Below are positions 1 through 7,707 of a stretch of DNA of 64,000 bases, piece after piece. Position numbers and translations under genes: made by a program. The notes beneath the pieces were generated by a model, which worked only from the letters and a program-made list of their open reading frames with translations, had not been told where the DNA came from and did not search any database. Position 1 is the first letter of the stretch; each line of letters starts with the position of its first letter. Source of the DNA: Halictus rubicundus (Eukaryota > Arthropoda > Insecta > Hymenoptera > Halictidae); assembly GCF_050948215.1 (NCBI RefSeq), contig NW_027488848.1:186001-250000 (forward strand), given 5' to 3'.

Positions 1-92
1 AGAGGATAGGATAGGATTGAGGATAGTATAGGATAGAGGATAGGATACGATAGAGTATAAGATAGGATAGAGGATAGGATAGGATAGAGGAT
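1..92 (+). repeat. 17-bp GGATA satellite, left flank
   Basis: This stretch is made of the same GA+(GGATA)n units as the large array to the right. It includes variants that recur there, such as GATTGAGGATAGTATAGG, TACGATAG and GTATAAGATAGG. It ends at GATAGAGGAT, where element-2 sequence (TGACCACAAATA) begins. The retrotransposon pair therefore interrupts an array that continues on both sides. The exact junction is uncertain by a base or two, because element 2's missing upstream sequence is unknown. Confidence 0.93.
72..92 (+). repeat. candidate target-site duplication of element 2, left copy
   Basis: Bases 72-92 are identical over 21 bp to 7687-7707, immediately after element 2's poly(A). 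Element 2's own sequence starts directly after base 92. This is the arrangement expected of a target-site duplication. Because the target is a tandem repeat, a 4-bp duplication (89-92, GGAT) fits equally well. Both solutions place the left edge after GATAGA, at the GA/GGATA boundary of the satellite unit. Confidence 0.45.
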
Positions 93-104
93 TGACCACA
101 AATA
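88..104 (+). repeat. target-site duplication of element 1, left copy
   Basis: The sequence (A)GGATTGACCACAAATA at 88-104 recurs at 1602-1618, just after element 1's poly(A). The certain length is 16 bp, or 17 bp if the A at 1602 belongs to the target rather than to the tail. The first four bases are satellite (GGAT) and the rest is element 2. Element 1 thus inserted across the satellite/element-2 junction after element 2 was already in place. Confidence 0.92.
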
Positions 105-105
105 G

Positions 106-1005
106 CTCGAGGCCAGCACGCCTAGCCGCAAGCTCTTTGAAAGAGTGCGGCGGCGGCTGGCCTTGCGGGTCATGCGGGGGTACCGCACCATCTCCACCGA
201 GGCGGCGGGACTCCTCGCCGTGATTCCACCCTTCACTGTGGTGGCGGCGGAGCGGGCGAAGCTATACCACATCGCCCGCTCCTTCCGCCGCCCGCCGGGG
301 GTGGAACTCACGCGCGAGGAGGAGGAGGAGCTCGAGGGCCAAAATCGCCAGGCCCGGACGGAAAGTTTATCGGAGTGGAGGGCGCTGCTAACGCCCTCCA
401 CACGTCCGATTGTCCGGGCCCTCCTGCCCATATTTTATATATGGTGCGGGAGGCGGGGAAGGTTGACCTTCCGCCTCACGCAGGTGCTCTCCGGCCACGG
501 CTGTTTTGGAGAGTACCTGCACAGAATGGGGCGGGAGCCGACGGCGCAGTGCCACCACTGCGGCGAAGATGTCGACACGGCGCGGCACACTCTGGAGGAG
601 TGCCCTGCTTGGGCCGGGCCGCGCCGTGTCCTGCGAGCCGCAGTGGGCGGGTGGGACCTCGCGCTGTCGACCGTGGTCGACCACATGGTCGACAGCGTGG
701 GGTCGTGGAATGCGGTGGCCTCCTTCTGTGAGGACGTGATGTCCCGGAAGGAGGCCGCCGAGCGGGCCCGGGAGCGGGACCCGGGCTCCGCGAGGAGGGT
801 GTGGGCGCGGGGACGACCCCCGCGCCGACGTGTGCCCCCCAGGAGGGGGGCGGAGAGGGTAGGGAGGGCGCGGGGGTCTCCCCCGCGCCAACGTGTGCCC
901 CCGGTTGTGGGGGGCGGAGTGGGGCTGGCGCGGGGAGTTTCCCCGCGCCCTGTTATGCCCCCACAACTGGGGGCGGTGAACTCGGGGGCCCGGGGTGTGA
1001 GCTGA
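106..1005 (+). pseudogene. C-terminal fragment of R1-type ORF2 (reverse transcriptase protein), 299 codons
   Basis: The frame is open from the truncation point (106) to TGA at 1003-1005. The GTG at 145 is not a real start, because homologous residues (PSRKLFERVRRRLALRVMRGY) lie upstream of and across it. The segment RVMRGYRTISTEAAGLLAVIPP, then AAERAKLY, matches the region after the RT thumb in R1-clade proteins and aligns with VVSAYRSVPLETLAVLSGIPP of element 2. The segment LTFRLTQVLSGHGCFGEYLHR precedes a classic zinc knuckle, CX2CX8HX4C: Cys at 550-552 and 559-561, His at 586-588, Cys at 601-603. This knuckle is thought to bind nucleic acid during target-primed reverse transcription. The last 70 or so codons (from about 800) are encoded by three tandem 60-63 bp GC-rich repeats beginning ARG-x-x-P, which may be structured RNA more than functional protein. 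The endonuclease and the RT core are missing, so the fragment is inactive. Confidence 0.85.
804..974 (+). repeat. three tandem 60-63 bp units, each with two GC hairpins
   Basis: The units begin at 804, 867 and 927. Each starts with a perfect inverted repeat with arms GGCGCGGGG / CCCCGCGCC: 804-826 with a 9-bp stem, 867-889 with a 10-bp stem, and 927-949 with a 9-10 bp stem. Each then carries a second hairpin with GCCCCC / GGGGGC arms, at 834-851, 897-915 and 957-974. The loops and linkers differ between units while the stems are kept, which suggests selection on structure. All three units are inside the ORF fragment and would encode a repeated ARGxxPRxxxPP peptide. Confidence 0.85.
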
Positions 1006-1114
1006 CCCGGGCCCCCGGGGGGGAGCATAGCTCCCCCCGTGATAGGCCGACACCCCCCGGGTTAGTTTCCCGGTGTAGGGGGGTGTCGGTCCGTCCCTCC
1101 CCGATTGGGGAGGG
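984..1114 (+). other. continuation of hairpin chain across the stop codon into the 3' UTR
   Basis: Perfect inverted repeats follow one another with almost no spacer. They are 984-994 with 1006-1016 (11-bp stem, the TGA stop at 1003-1005 in the loop), 1018-1026 with 1030-1038 (9 bp, loop ATA), 1047-1058 with 1078-1089 (12 bp, enclosing a smaller CCGGG/CCCGG hairpin), and 1095-1102 with 1107-1114 (8 bp, loop GATT). Together with the preceding units, at least ten consecutive stems cover 804-1114. The likely role is a folded 3' RNA recognised by the reverse transcriptase, as known for the 3' UTRs of some non-LTR elements. That role is inferred here. Confidence 0.75.
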
Positions 1115-1577
1115 GGATCCGTGGGGGTTATTGGGTGAGGAAGGGTCGGGGCGTGCCGGATCACGCCTCCGACGGCCCTTCCTTCCGGTGGCGGCGTCTT
1201 CTTGCCTCGGCCGGGGCTGGTTCCTTCGGGATACCGGCCCCGAGCGGGGCACGAAGACTCCGGGAGCTGTGGGTGGACCGAGCTGGAGCTCGGGAAGCCC
1301 AATCCGAAGGCTCCAGGGATGGGGACACCGGGCGGGTCCCTCCGCTCGGGGTCTTATAGCGTAGGCAGTGGGGGAGGTTAACCCCTCCCCCGGGGTATGA
1401 TGACAGCTGGGAGGTGTCCTGTTGAGTACTCGCGTGATCCAGGCACCTCCCGTGTAGCTTAGGTGGGCGTGAGGTTTTAGTGGGTAGTCTCCGGGGGCTC
1501 CGCCCCCCGGAGAGAATCCCACATAACCCCGGCTTCCCCCAGGGAGTCGGGGTATGTATAAAACATTTCCTCACGAG
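1115..1577 (+). other. rest of element 1's 3' UTR
   Basis: No coding frame of interest was seen. Further inverted repeats occur: an imperfect stem around 1139-1182 (inner GGCGTG/CACGCC with a bulged outer part), 1370-1377 with 1384-1391 (GGGGGAGG/CCTCCCCC), and a 10-bp perfect stem 1488-1497 with 1504-1513. No AATAAA signal precedes the A run, which is common for R1-type elements whose 3' ends are set by read-through or by the RNA template. Confidence 0.6.
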
Positions 1578-1602
1578 AAAAAAAAAAAAAAAAAAAAAAA
1601 AA
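1578..1602 (+). other. poly(A) tail of element 1
   Basis: A run of 25 A (24 if the last A belongs to the duplicated target) follows CTCACGAG and directly precedes GGATTGACC, the second copy of the target-site duplication. It marks the 3' end of element 1. Its length without substitutions suggests a young insertion, although homopolymer length is prone to sequencing error. It encodes eight lysines in the frame that continues into element 2. Confidence 0.95.
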
Positions 1603-1618
1603 GGATTGACCACAAATA
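1602..1618 (+). repeat. target-site duplication of element 1, right copy
   Basis: Identical to 88-104. Bases 1605-1618 restore the element-2 sequence interrupted at 104, so that element 2 runs ATTGACCACAAATA then TCTGTTTACAGC. The frame through it (IDHKYLF) continues the ORF of element 2. Confidence 0.92.
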
Positions 1619-3765
1619 TCTGTTTACAGCATTAAAAACCCCAGAGGAAACACAAAGAGCGAGGACAGACCATGGAAACAGATGGAAAATTACAAGAGCA
1701 GGGATTTCCAGGCTGGGGACGGCTTTGGATCACGTCTTAAGGGAAAAAGATATTAACGAGAGAAATATGTACAATCAGGACGAAGAGGACAAATTCCTTA
1801 AATCTATTTATGAAGCATGTGACAAAGCTTTGGACAAAGCGGATGCTACAGGGGTAAAAGAAAAAAGAAACCCTTGGTGGAACGCAGAAATTAAAAAAGA
1901 GCGATCCAAAACACAAAGGCTTAGAAGAGCAGTACAAAAACTGAGGAAAAAGGGCAAAACAGATGAAAGCGAGGCCATCCTTTACCTGTACAAAATGTCT
2001 AAGAAAAATCTACAACGAATAATAAGCAAATCAAAAGAGAAAATCTGGAAGGATCTATGCGAATCGATTGAAAAAGATGTCTGGGGCAAGCCCTATAAAA
2101 TAATTATCAGTAAGATCAAAAATAGCAATCCACCCGCAACACTCTCGTCGGCCTTTGCTGAGATAGTAATGCAGGGCTTGTTTCCTCAAGAAAATAACTT
2201 AATAAGAGAGGTAAATCAGAGTAATATAGCCGAAGAAACAGGGTTAAGAAATCCAGAGGTAAACCAGGATCCTAATATACCTGAGGTATCCATAGAAGAA
2301 GTGCTCGAGGCGGCGAAAAAACTTAAACCGGGAAAAGCACCGGGCTTGGATGGTATGCAGCCCGAAACGATAAAAGTAATGGTTGAATTTAGACCGGATA
2401 GATTCGTAGCACTCTTTAACGGAATACTGAGTAGAGGTCAGATACCAGCCAGTTGGAAGATCGCAAGAACAATACTCTTGAGGAAAGAAGGTAAGGACCC
2501 CACCACCCCGTCCGCTTACCGCCCCATTTGTATTATAGATGCGGTGGCCAAATTGTTTGAATACTTCATCAGAGCGAGGCTCCATAAACTAATGGGCCTT
2601 AGACCATTCAGTAAGCAACAATTCGGTTTTACCAAAGGGAAGTCAACTGTACATGCCATGGAGGAGGTACGGAAAGCGGCCTGGGAATCATCTAGAAAAA
2701 ACAGATATGCGGTGATGATTGCATTGGACGTTAAGAATGCGTTTAATTCACTGCACTGGACGGCAATCTATCAGGAACTCGTAAGAAGAAACACGCCAAT
2801 TTACCTTTCACGACTAATTAAAGACTATTTCAGAAACAGAATTGTCAAATACGAGGCTTCTCAAGAAAAAATCGACTTAAATATGAAGATGGGAGTACCT
2901 CAAGGTTCGGTTTTGGGCCCTTTTCTTTGGAACCTTGTGTATGATGGATTGCTTTCAAGACCGAATCCGCCCATGTCTATGAAAATCGCATTTGCCGATG
3001 ACATAGCCATAATAGCACAGGCCACAACTGAAAAAAGACTCAAGTCCAGAGCGGAAGAAATGGTAGAGGATGCAAGACAATGGATGTTCACGGCAGGATT
3101 AGCTCTGGCAGAAAGTAAGACGGAAGTCTTAATGCTAAACTGTAAAAAGGTGGATGAAAATTTAGCATTCAAGATAGGAAACACGGAGATTAAGCCAACG
3201 ACGGATTTAAAGTATTTAGGGATAACCTTCGACTCAAGAAAAAATTTTAAAAAACATATAGAGAGTGTTACTAACAAAGCCATCAGAACGATGGCAGCCC
3301 TGAGCAGTTTGATGACAAATAAGATAAAGACGAAGCAATCAGCGAGAAAGTTATACTACATGACAACGGAGTCTATAGTCTTATACGGAGCGCCCATATG
3401 GGCGGAGGCGGCCAAAAAAATAGTAAACAGAAGAACACTTAGAAATACGCAGAAATTAGGACTAACTAGGGTGGTGTCTGCCTATAGATCTGTTCCCCTG
3501 GAAACTTTGGCAGTGCTATCTGGGATCCCGCCCTGGGACCTGAAGATAATTGAAAGAAGAGAGATAATGGAAGAAGAAAATGATATGATAGAAACCCTTC
3601 TCAATCATCTAAATGCAAACGTAAATTCAAATTCAAATTCAAACTCAAATAGCAGGAGTAATAATAATAATTACGATAACGATAACAATGAAAACAATAA
3701 TAATAATATTAATAACAACAATAGTAATAACAGTAATAATATTAATAATAATTATAACAATAACA

Positions 3766-3828
<63 letters not shown>

Positions 3829-4505
3829 TTCACAGTAACGGAAACAATAACGAAGAGCATTTAGAAGAGAGAGAGAGGGGGGTCGGAGAATACTTTGGAG
3901 AAGACCTGCACGAAGATCTCGAGGAGAATAATGAAGAAGCAATGGAAATCCTGAGAGACAGGCTAAGAAAGGAAATAAGGAAGAAAGCCAAGGAAAAGAC
4001 CAACCGCATATGGCAGGAAAAATGGGATACGGGAACGGTGGGAAGGTGGACGCACAGGCTCATTCCAAATATTCAAAAATGGACCTGTAGAAAACATGGG
4101 GACCTTAACTTTTATTTAACTCAAGCCCTCACAGGCCATGGTTTATTTAACAGTTTTAGGTATAGGATCGGCAAAGCAAGAACGGACGAATGCTGGTACC
4201 ATCCGGGAACAGCAGATACACCCGAACATACTCTAGTCACGTGCCAAAAATGGAGAGAAGAAAGGAGACAACTAACGGACGCATTAAACATTAGACCAGA
4301 ACTGTTGACTATTGAGATCATCATGGAGGGCATACTAGAGAAAGAGGAAAACTGGAGAAGCTTTTCCAGATTCTGTAAGGAGATCCTGAGTATAAAAGAA
4401 GAAGAAGAAAGAAAAAGAGAGAAGGAGCTATTGGACAACCCGATCATGAGGGGAACCGAGGAGGACTTGGAGTCGGCCGATGCCGAAAGGATGGCAGACC
4501 TCTAA
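1605..4505 (+). CDS. R1-clade ORF2 polyprotein, 5'-truncated: linker, reverse transcriptase, C-terminal zinc knuckle
   Basis: This 966-codon open stretch ends at TAA (4503-4505). An ATG at 1554 lies upstream in frame, but its first codons are element 1's 3' end and poly(A), so the native start is lost. It begins at DHKYLF, which resembles the last conserved block (SDH) of the apurinic-type endonuclease; the rest of that domain is absent. It continues with the linker motif PWW (1872-1880) and RT blocks PGKAPGLDG (2328-2354), YRPIC (from 2517), FGFTKGKST (from 2622), ALDVKNAF with catalytic Asp at 2727-2729, GVPQGSVLG (2892-2918), FADD (2991-3002, the other two catalytic Asp) and KYLG (3210-3221). 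IPPWDLKIIERRE and GRWTHRLIP define the R1-type C-terminal region. The knuckle is CX2HX8HX4C (codons at 4191, 4200, 4227, 4242), with His in place of the usual second Cys. An Asn-rich insert occupies 3612-3851. The RT itself looks intact. Without an endonuclease the copy could not prime at a target. Confidence 0.92.
3612..3851 (+). repeat. in-frame AAT/AAC microsatellite encoding 80 Asn-rich residues
   Basis: Trinucleotide repeats (AAT and AAC with AGT, GAT and TCA variants, pure AAT from about 3785 to 3828) encode an almost uninterrupted Asn tract with Ser and Asp. The tract lies between the conserved ERRE motif and the charged helix before WQEKWD, a variable spacer in R1-clade proteins, so it probably forms a disordered loop that the enzyme tolerates. 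The frame is kept throughout. Confidence 0.95.
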
Positions 4506-4821
4506 AGTTTAGTTAAGTTTAGTATTAAAATAAATATAGTATAATAGGAAGTAATAATATAAATAAGAAATATAATGCGCTAAAATTGTATCTCTGTGTT
4601 GCAGATTCCTCTGAGGAGGCCGCGTGGAGGGGGTAAGCGGGGAGGAGTGGACGACGTCGAGGGAGCTGGAGACACAGGAGAGAAAGGAGGAGGAACCTAA
4701 GATGACCGAAGCCTGTGAAAAAGCGGAGTTCGTGGGACCGGGCTAAGCTATCGACGGGAAACAAGTACTCCGATCTCATCTGGAAACCTTCAGGACACCC
4801 GGTACTGAAGACTGCTCGCTG

Positions 4822-4838
4822 CCCCCCCCCCCCCCCCC
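4822..4838 (+). repeat. C17 homopolymer followed by GCGGCCGC
   Basis: An uninterrupted run of 17 C is followed by the palindrome GCGGCCGC at 4839-4846 and then CCCCGCCCC. The minus strand is a long G run able to form a quadruplex. This lies in the GC-rich first part of element 2's non-coding tail. The length should be treated with caution, as homopolymers of this kind are often miscounted. Confidence 0.85.
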
Positions 4839-7265
4839 GCGGCCGCCCCGCCCCATCAGTGGAGGAGGAGTGCAGCACGGAGATGCAATATAGCGTAAAA
4901 GAATAAGGACTAGCGGCGTATTGCTTGCGGAAACGGCTGCAATCCGTCAGGGGCAATACCGAAGTTGGTATAGTTTCCTGCAGTATCGCGCGCAGCGAGA
5001 TAAAGTAGAACACTAGTAGCAAGCGTAAAGAGCGTAGGAAGGGTTTATAGATACAAGGGGCCGCTTGTCAGCGACAAGATGGCGGTTGTAGCTAAATACA
5101 TGAGCCGAATTAGTTTTAAACATTTTATTAGTTATACAAAGTGCATTGGAATACCAAAGATGTAAACCTGACGTATTTCGGGGACGAGGAATCATGTGGA
5201 ACTACTTTCAGCCGTCAAAAAGACCTAGGAAAAAAGATATTTTCGCGGGGGTAGGAGGGGTGAAAATAATTAAATAAATAAATTGTCACCAAGGCCCCCA
5301 TCATAAAAGGTGAAATACAATTTCTCGATAGAACGAATATTTTAGCAGGTATAAAACATGAAAAGTAAGAGTAATATCGCGAGTACAAGTTCAGAGCGGC
5401 ATAGAAGTATTAAAGTACGATAGTCTTCGTCCCCGGTACACGAGTGGGTAGGGCAATGTACTTTAGACATGTTAAATTTAGAATTCACTTATTTATTAGC
5501 TAATTTATAAATTTTACGTTAGAAAATAAGAAATAGGACAAGTTACCTTTCGGCCGAACGCGGACAAGGATAAACGAAATAAGAAAAAAGTAGAAAATAA
5601 CACTAACGAACACGCCAAAAGGTGAGCCAAGGCCGAAAACATAACGACCAAATTTGATAATCAGAACAGGGTTATAACAGGACAAAACAAGCCGAAACAA
5701 CAAAGCGAAGGTGAAATTCGGTGGAAGAGTCTAGTAAGAGGGGGGAGCCGCGGAGGTCGGGCGAGCCTCAGAAACTAAATTCAAAATCAGAGCAAAGTGA
5801 ACTACCAAGGAGTAAGGTGCTAAGAGTCAAAAGTTTCAGTAAATTCAGTCTGAATGCGCGAAGTTTTTGAGATTAAAACTAGCATAGGGAGAGAAAAAGA
5901 AAGTTTTAACGTGCGATTATGGAGTACGAGGAACTTTAAACTGATAAAAACGCGATCAATCCGTAGGATAAACGAGATTCGGAAGAGTTCGTTAAAATCT
6001 AACAGGAAATAAGGGAAAATTAGGAGTATAATAGACTTACTAGACACTTTTTGATAAAACAAAAGTAAAAAGAACCGAAATAAAGGAACAGTGGCATATA
6101 AAAGTGAAAAAAAAAAGAAGTGAAAAAGATCAATTAACACTTTGAATTGGACCAAATTAAAGTTGAACGGGCTGTGTAGTTTTGCTTAATTAATTAATTA
6201 ATTGTTCGATTAAATAATTGAGTGACCGATTTTTGGACTTTTTACAAAAATTTTGAATCCGCGAAAAGTGTGTGAGAACTCTGAGAAAACAAAGGATACG
6301 TCGCGAGGGGTCGGTACGAACACCAGGCCAAACACCTACGAGAAGGTAGGAAAGTGTTTACCCTATATAAAAAGGGTTAGGCATGTGATTCGCGTAACGG
6401 ATTCCTGAATTTTCTCCGATCTGAATGAAAATTTATATCCGGGCTTTATAAGGAAGGACCAGCAGAATAGGGGAAATTGGGAGATATTTCTCCCGGGTGG
6501 GAACAATTTTTCGATTCACCCCTCCCTTTCCGAGATACGTTCGACAAGAAGCCTGGGTATAGAGATAGGAAAAAAAGCGATAAGTGAAAGTTGGTGAGGG
6601 CCTCGAGACCTTTAAAACGAGCCCAAGAACGGCCAAATCGGATAAAGTAGATTTTTAGACTATACCGGGTGGCGAAAAGTTTTCGAACATTTTTGGAAAA
6701 AGCAAGCACGTGTAGCCCTTCTAAACTAAATTTCGGAAAAGTAGGGTGGGGTGGGGTTCGAAGAAACCCCGTGGTGCAAAAAAATCCGCGAATTCGCATT
6801 TTTTCGCCAAAAACCGGCTTTTACGAGGAGAAGGAGACTTTTCTCGCGAAAACACAGAATAGGCCGGCGACCAGAAACCCGGTAGACTATACAAAGAAGA
6901 CATAAAAAAGAGAGGTTGATTAGGGAAAAATACGTACTTCCCTCTTGGCGGATACGCCAAAAGGGACGTGGGAGGTGTTCTCTGCGAGTTTTTTAGGGAG
7001 CCCTCGGTCTTAAAGTATTGTACCCGGTATATAGCACGGCGTAGAGTCGCAGAAAAGCGAGAGATAAAACTTAATAATAATAGCCAGAAATAATTTTTAG
7101 ACGTGGAATTTTGTCACACCTTAGCATAGGCTAGATAATAAGATAACGTTAGGTAGCGCATAACAAATTCTTAGATAGGATAGAAAAAGTCAAAAAAGAG
7201 AGAAAAAATTACTTTTAGACAGGAGTAGATTAAAAATAAATAGCGGGCGTATTATAATAAATGTT

Positions 7266-7309
7266 TGCGTGCGAAGTTAAAAGTAAATGCGTGCGAATTT
7301 AAAAGTAGA
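7266..7309 (+). repeat. 22-bp tandem duplication
   Basis: Bases 7266-7287 and 7288-7309 are two adjacent copies of a 22-bp sequence starting TGCGTGCGAA, with two mismatches. They lie about 360 bp before element 2's poly(A), at the start of a region of short degenerate repeats. Confidence 0.85.
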
Positions 7310-7317
7310 TCTAAGTA

Positions 7318-7545
7318 CAAGTAGAAATATAAATATAAATACAAATATAAGTATAGATAATCAAATTAAACTAAATTAAAAGACAAACGATAATACAAAT
7401 AAGTAGTTTAGCTTTAGATGTACATAAGGAATAGGTTTAGATTTAGAATTAGACTTAGACTCCAAGAGTATAAAAATAAGCGATAATAATAGATAAAAAT
7501 CGAAGCGAATAAATAGAATTAAGATTAAGATTAAGATTTAGAAAA
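7318..7545 (+). repeat. degenerate short tandem repeats near element 2's 3' end
   Basis: Several short motifs repeat imperfectly: ATATAA/ATACAA hexamers (about 7325-7357), four TTAGA-type hexamers (about 7434-7459), and three TTAAGA hexamers (about 7515-7535). Similar simple-repeat tracts occur near the 3' ends of various non-LTR elements. No function is evident here. Confidence 0.6.
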
Positions 7546-7669
7546 GTATAGAACAAGCGAACGAGATTTCAAATAGAAGATATTAGCATAATAGACAGAT
7601 AGATTTTAACAATATGAATTTATGTAACTTTTTGGTATTTAATTGAAACAAATAGAGACAAATGACCTT

Positions 7670-7686
7670 AAAAAAAAAAAAAAAAA
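7670..7686 (+). other. poly(A) tail of element 2
   Basis: A17 follows GACCTT and is immediately followed by GGATAGGATAGGATAGAGG of the satellite. It marks the 3' junction of element 2. The first satellite bases are three complete GGATA pentamers and then GA. If the first unit is a standard 17-mer, the insertion point is therefore just after the GA spacer. Confidence 0.95.
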
Positions 7687-7707
7687 GGATAGGATAGGAT
7701 AGAGGAT
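7687..7707 (+). repeat. candidate target-site duplication of element 2, right copy
   Basis: Identical to 72-92 and directly after the poly(A). As the target is a tandem repeat, the length cannot be fixed (4 or 21 bp both fit). Confidence 0.45.

Larger units (their letters stand above)
105..1602 (+). mobile_element. element 1: 5'-truncated GC-rich R1-clade non-LTR retrotransposon nested in element 2
   Basis: This is about 1.5 kb flanked by 16-17 bp direct repeats (88-104 and 1602-1618). It ends in an A run at 1578-1602. It holds only the last part of an R1-type ORF2 (C-terminal domain and CCHC knuckle) and a 3' region rich in GC hairpins. It lies in the same orientation as element 2. Its composition is strikingly G+C rich compared with element 2, so it comes from a different family of the same clade. 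Severe 5' truncation is typical of target-primed reverse transcription that stops early. Confidence 0.9.
4506..7669 (+). other. 3.2-kb non-coding 3' region of element 2
   Basis: No convincing coding frame, RNA gene or second transposon was recognised on either strand. About 4600-5060 is GC-richer and includes a C17 run. The remainder is AT-rich with scattered A runs. A hairpin with an AAGATGGCGG box lies at 5061-5085. A TAATTAATTAATTAATT tract lies near 6188, a TATA-like TATATAAAAAGG at 6364-6375, and a 6-bp stem at 6753-6770. Its end is fixed by A17 next to satellite. It is either an unusually long 3' UTR or host sequence carried along by read-through (3' transduction). No internal poly(A) or direct repeat that would separate two insertions was found. 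Confidence 0.6.
93..7686 (+). mobile_element. element 2: 5'-truncated R1-clade non-LTR retrotransposon, host of a nested element
   Basis: The outer element comprises 93-104, is interrupted by element 1 and its duplicated target, and resumes at 1619 (1605-1618 repeats 91-104). It contains the 3' end of the endonuclease frame (a DH motif followed by KYLF), a linker, a complete reverse transcriptase, a C-terminal domain with a zinc knuckle, a long non-coding tail and A17 at 7670-7686. There are no LTRs. The RT motifs and the C-terminal pattern PPWDLKIIERRE ... WQEKWDTGTVGRWTHRLIP fit the R1 clade. No ORF1 and almost no endonuclease remain, so this copy cannot move by itself. It is AT-rich, unlike the GC-rich element 1. 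The uninterrupted frame implies a fairly recent insertion. Confidence 0.88.

Noticed and set aside
388..1613. Open frames on both strands overlapping element 1 other than the R1 frame
   Set aside because: They arise from very high GC content and the hairpin repeats. They have no recognisable domain, and the R1-type frame explains the region.
1737..4447. Minus-strand open frames within element 2's reverse transcriptase gene, including poly-Ile from the AAT tract
   Set aside because: They are shadows of the coding strand, with a composition dictated by complementing the RT codons.
4590..4606. Possible splice acceptor (TTGTATCTCTGTGTTGCAG)
   Set aside because: It looks like an acceptor, but no matching exon or donor was found and it lies in a transposon tail.
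6364..6376. TATA-box-like TATATAAAAAGGG
   Set aside because: No initiator or downstream coding sequence was seen. A single AT-rich match in AT-rich DNA is weak.
6753..6770. GGTTCGAA resembling a pol III B box within a 6-bp hairpin
   Set aside because: The rest of the B-box consensus is missing, there is no A box at the proper distance upstream, and no tRNA fold could be drawn.
4525..6960. Short open frames (60-165 codons) in element 2's non-coding tail
   Set aside because: No domain, low complexity, and no support from neighbouring frames. Lengths are ordinary for chance in this composition.
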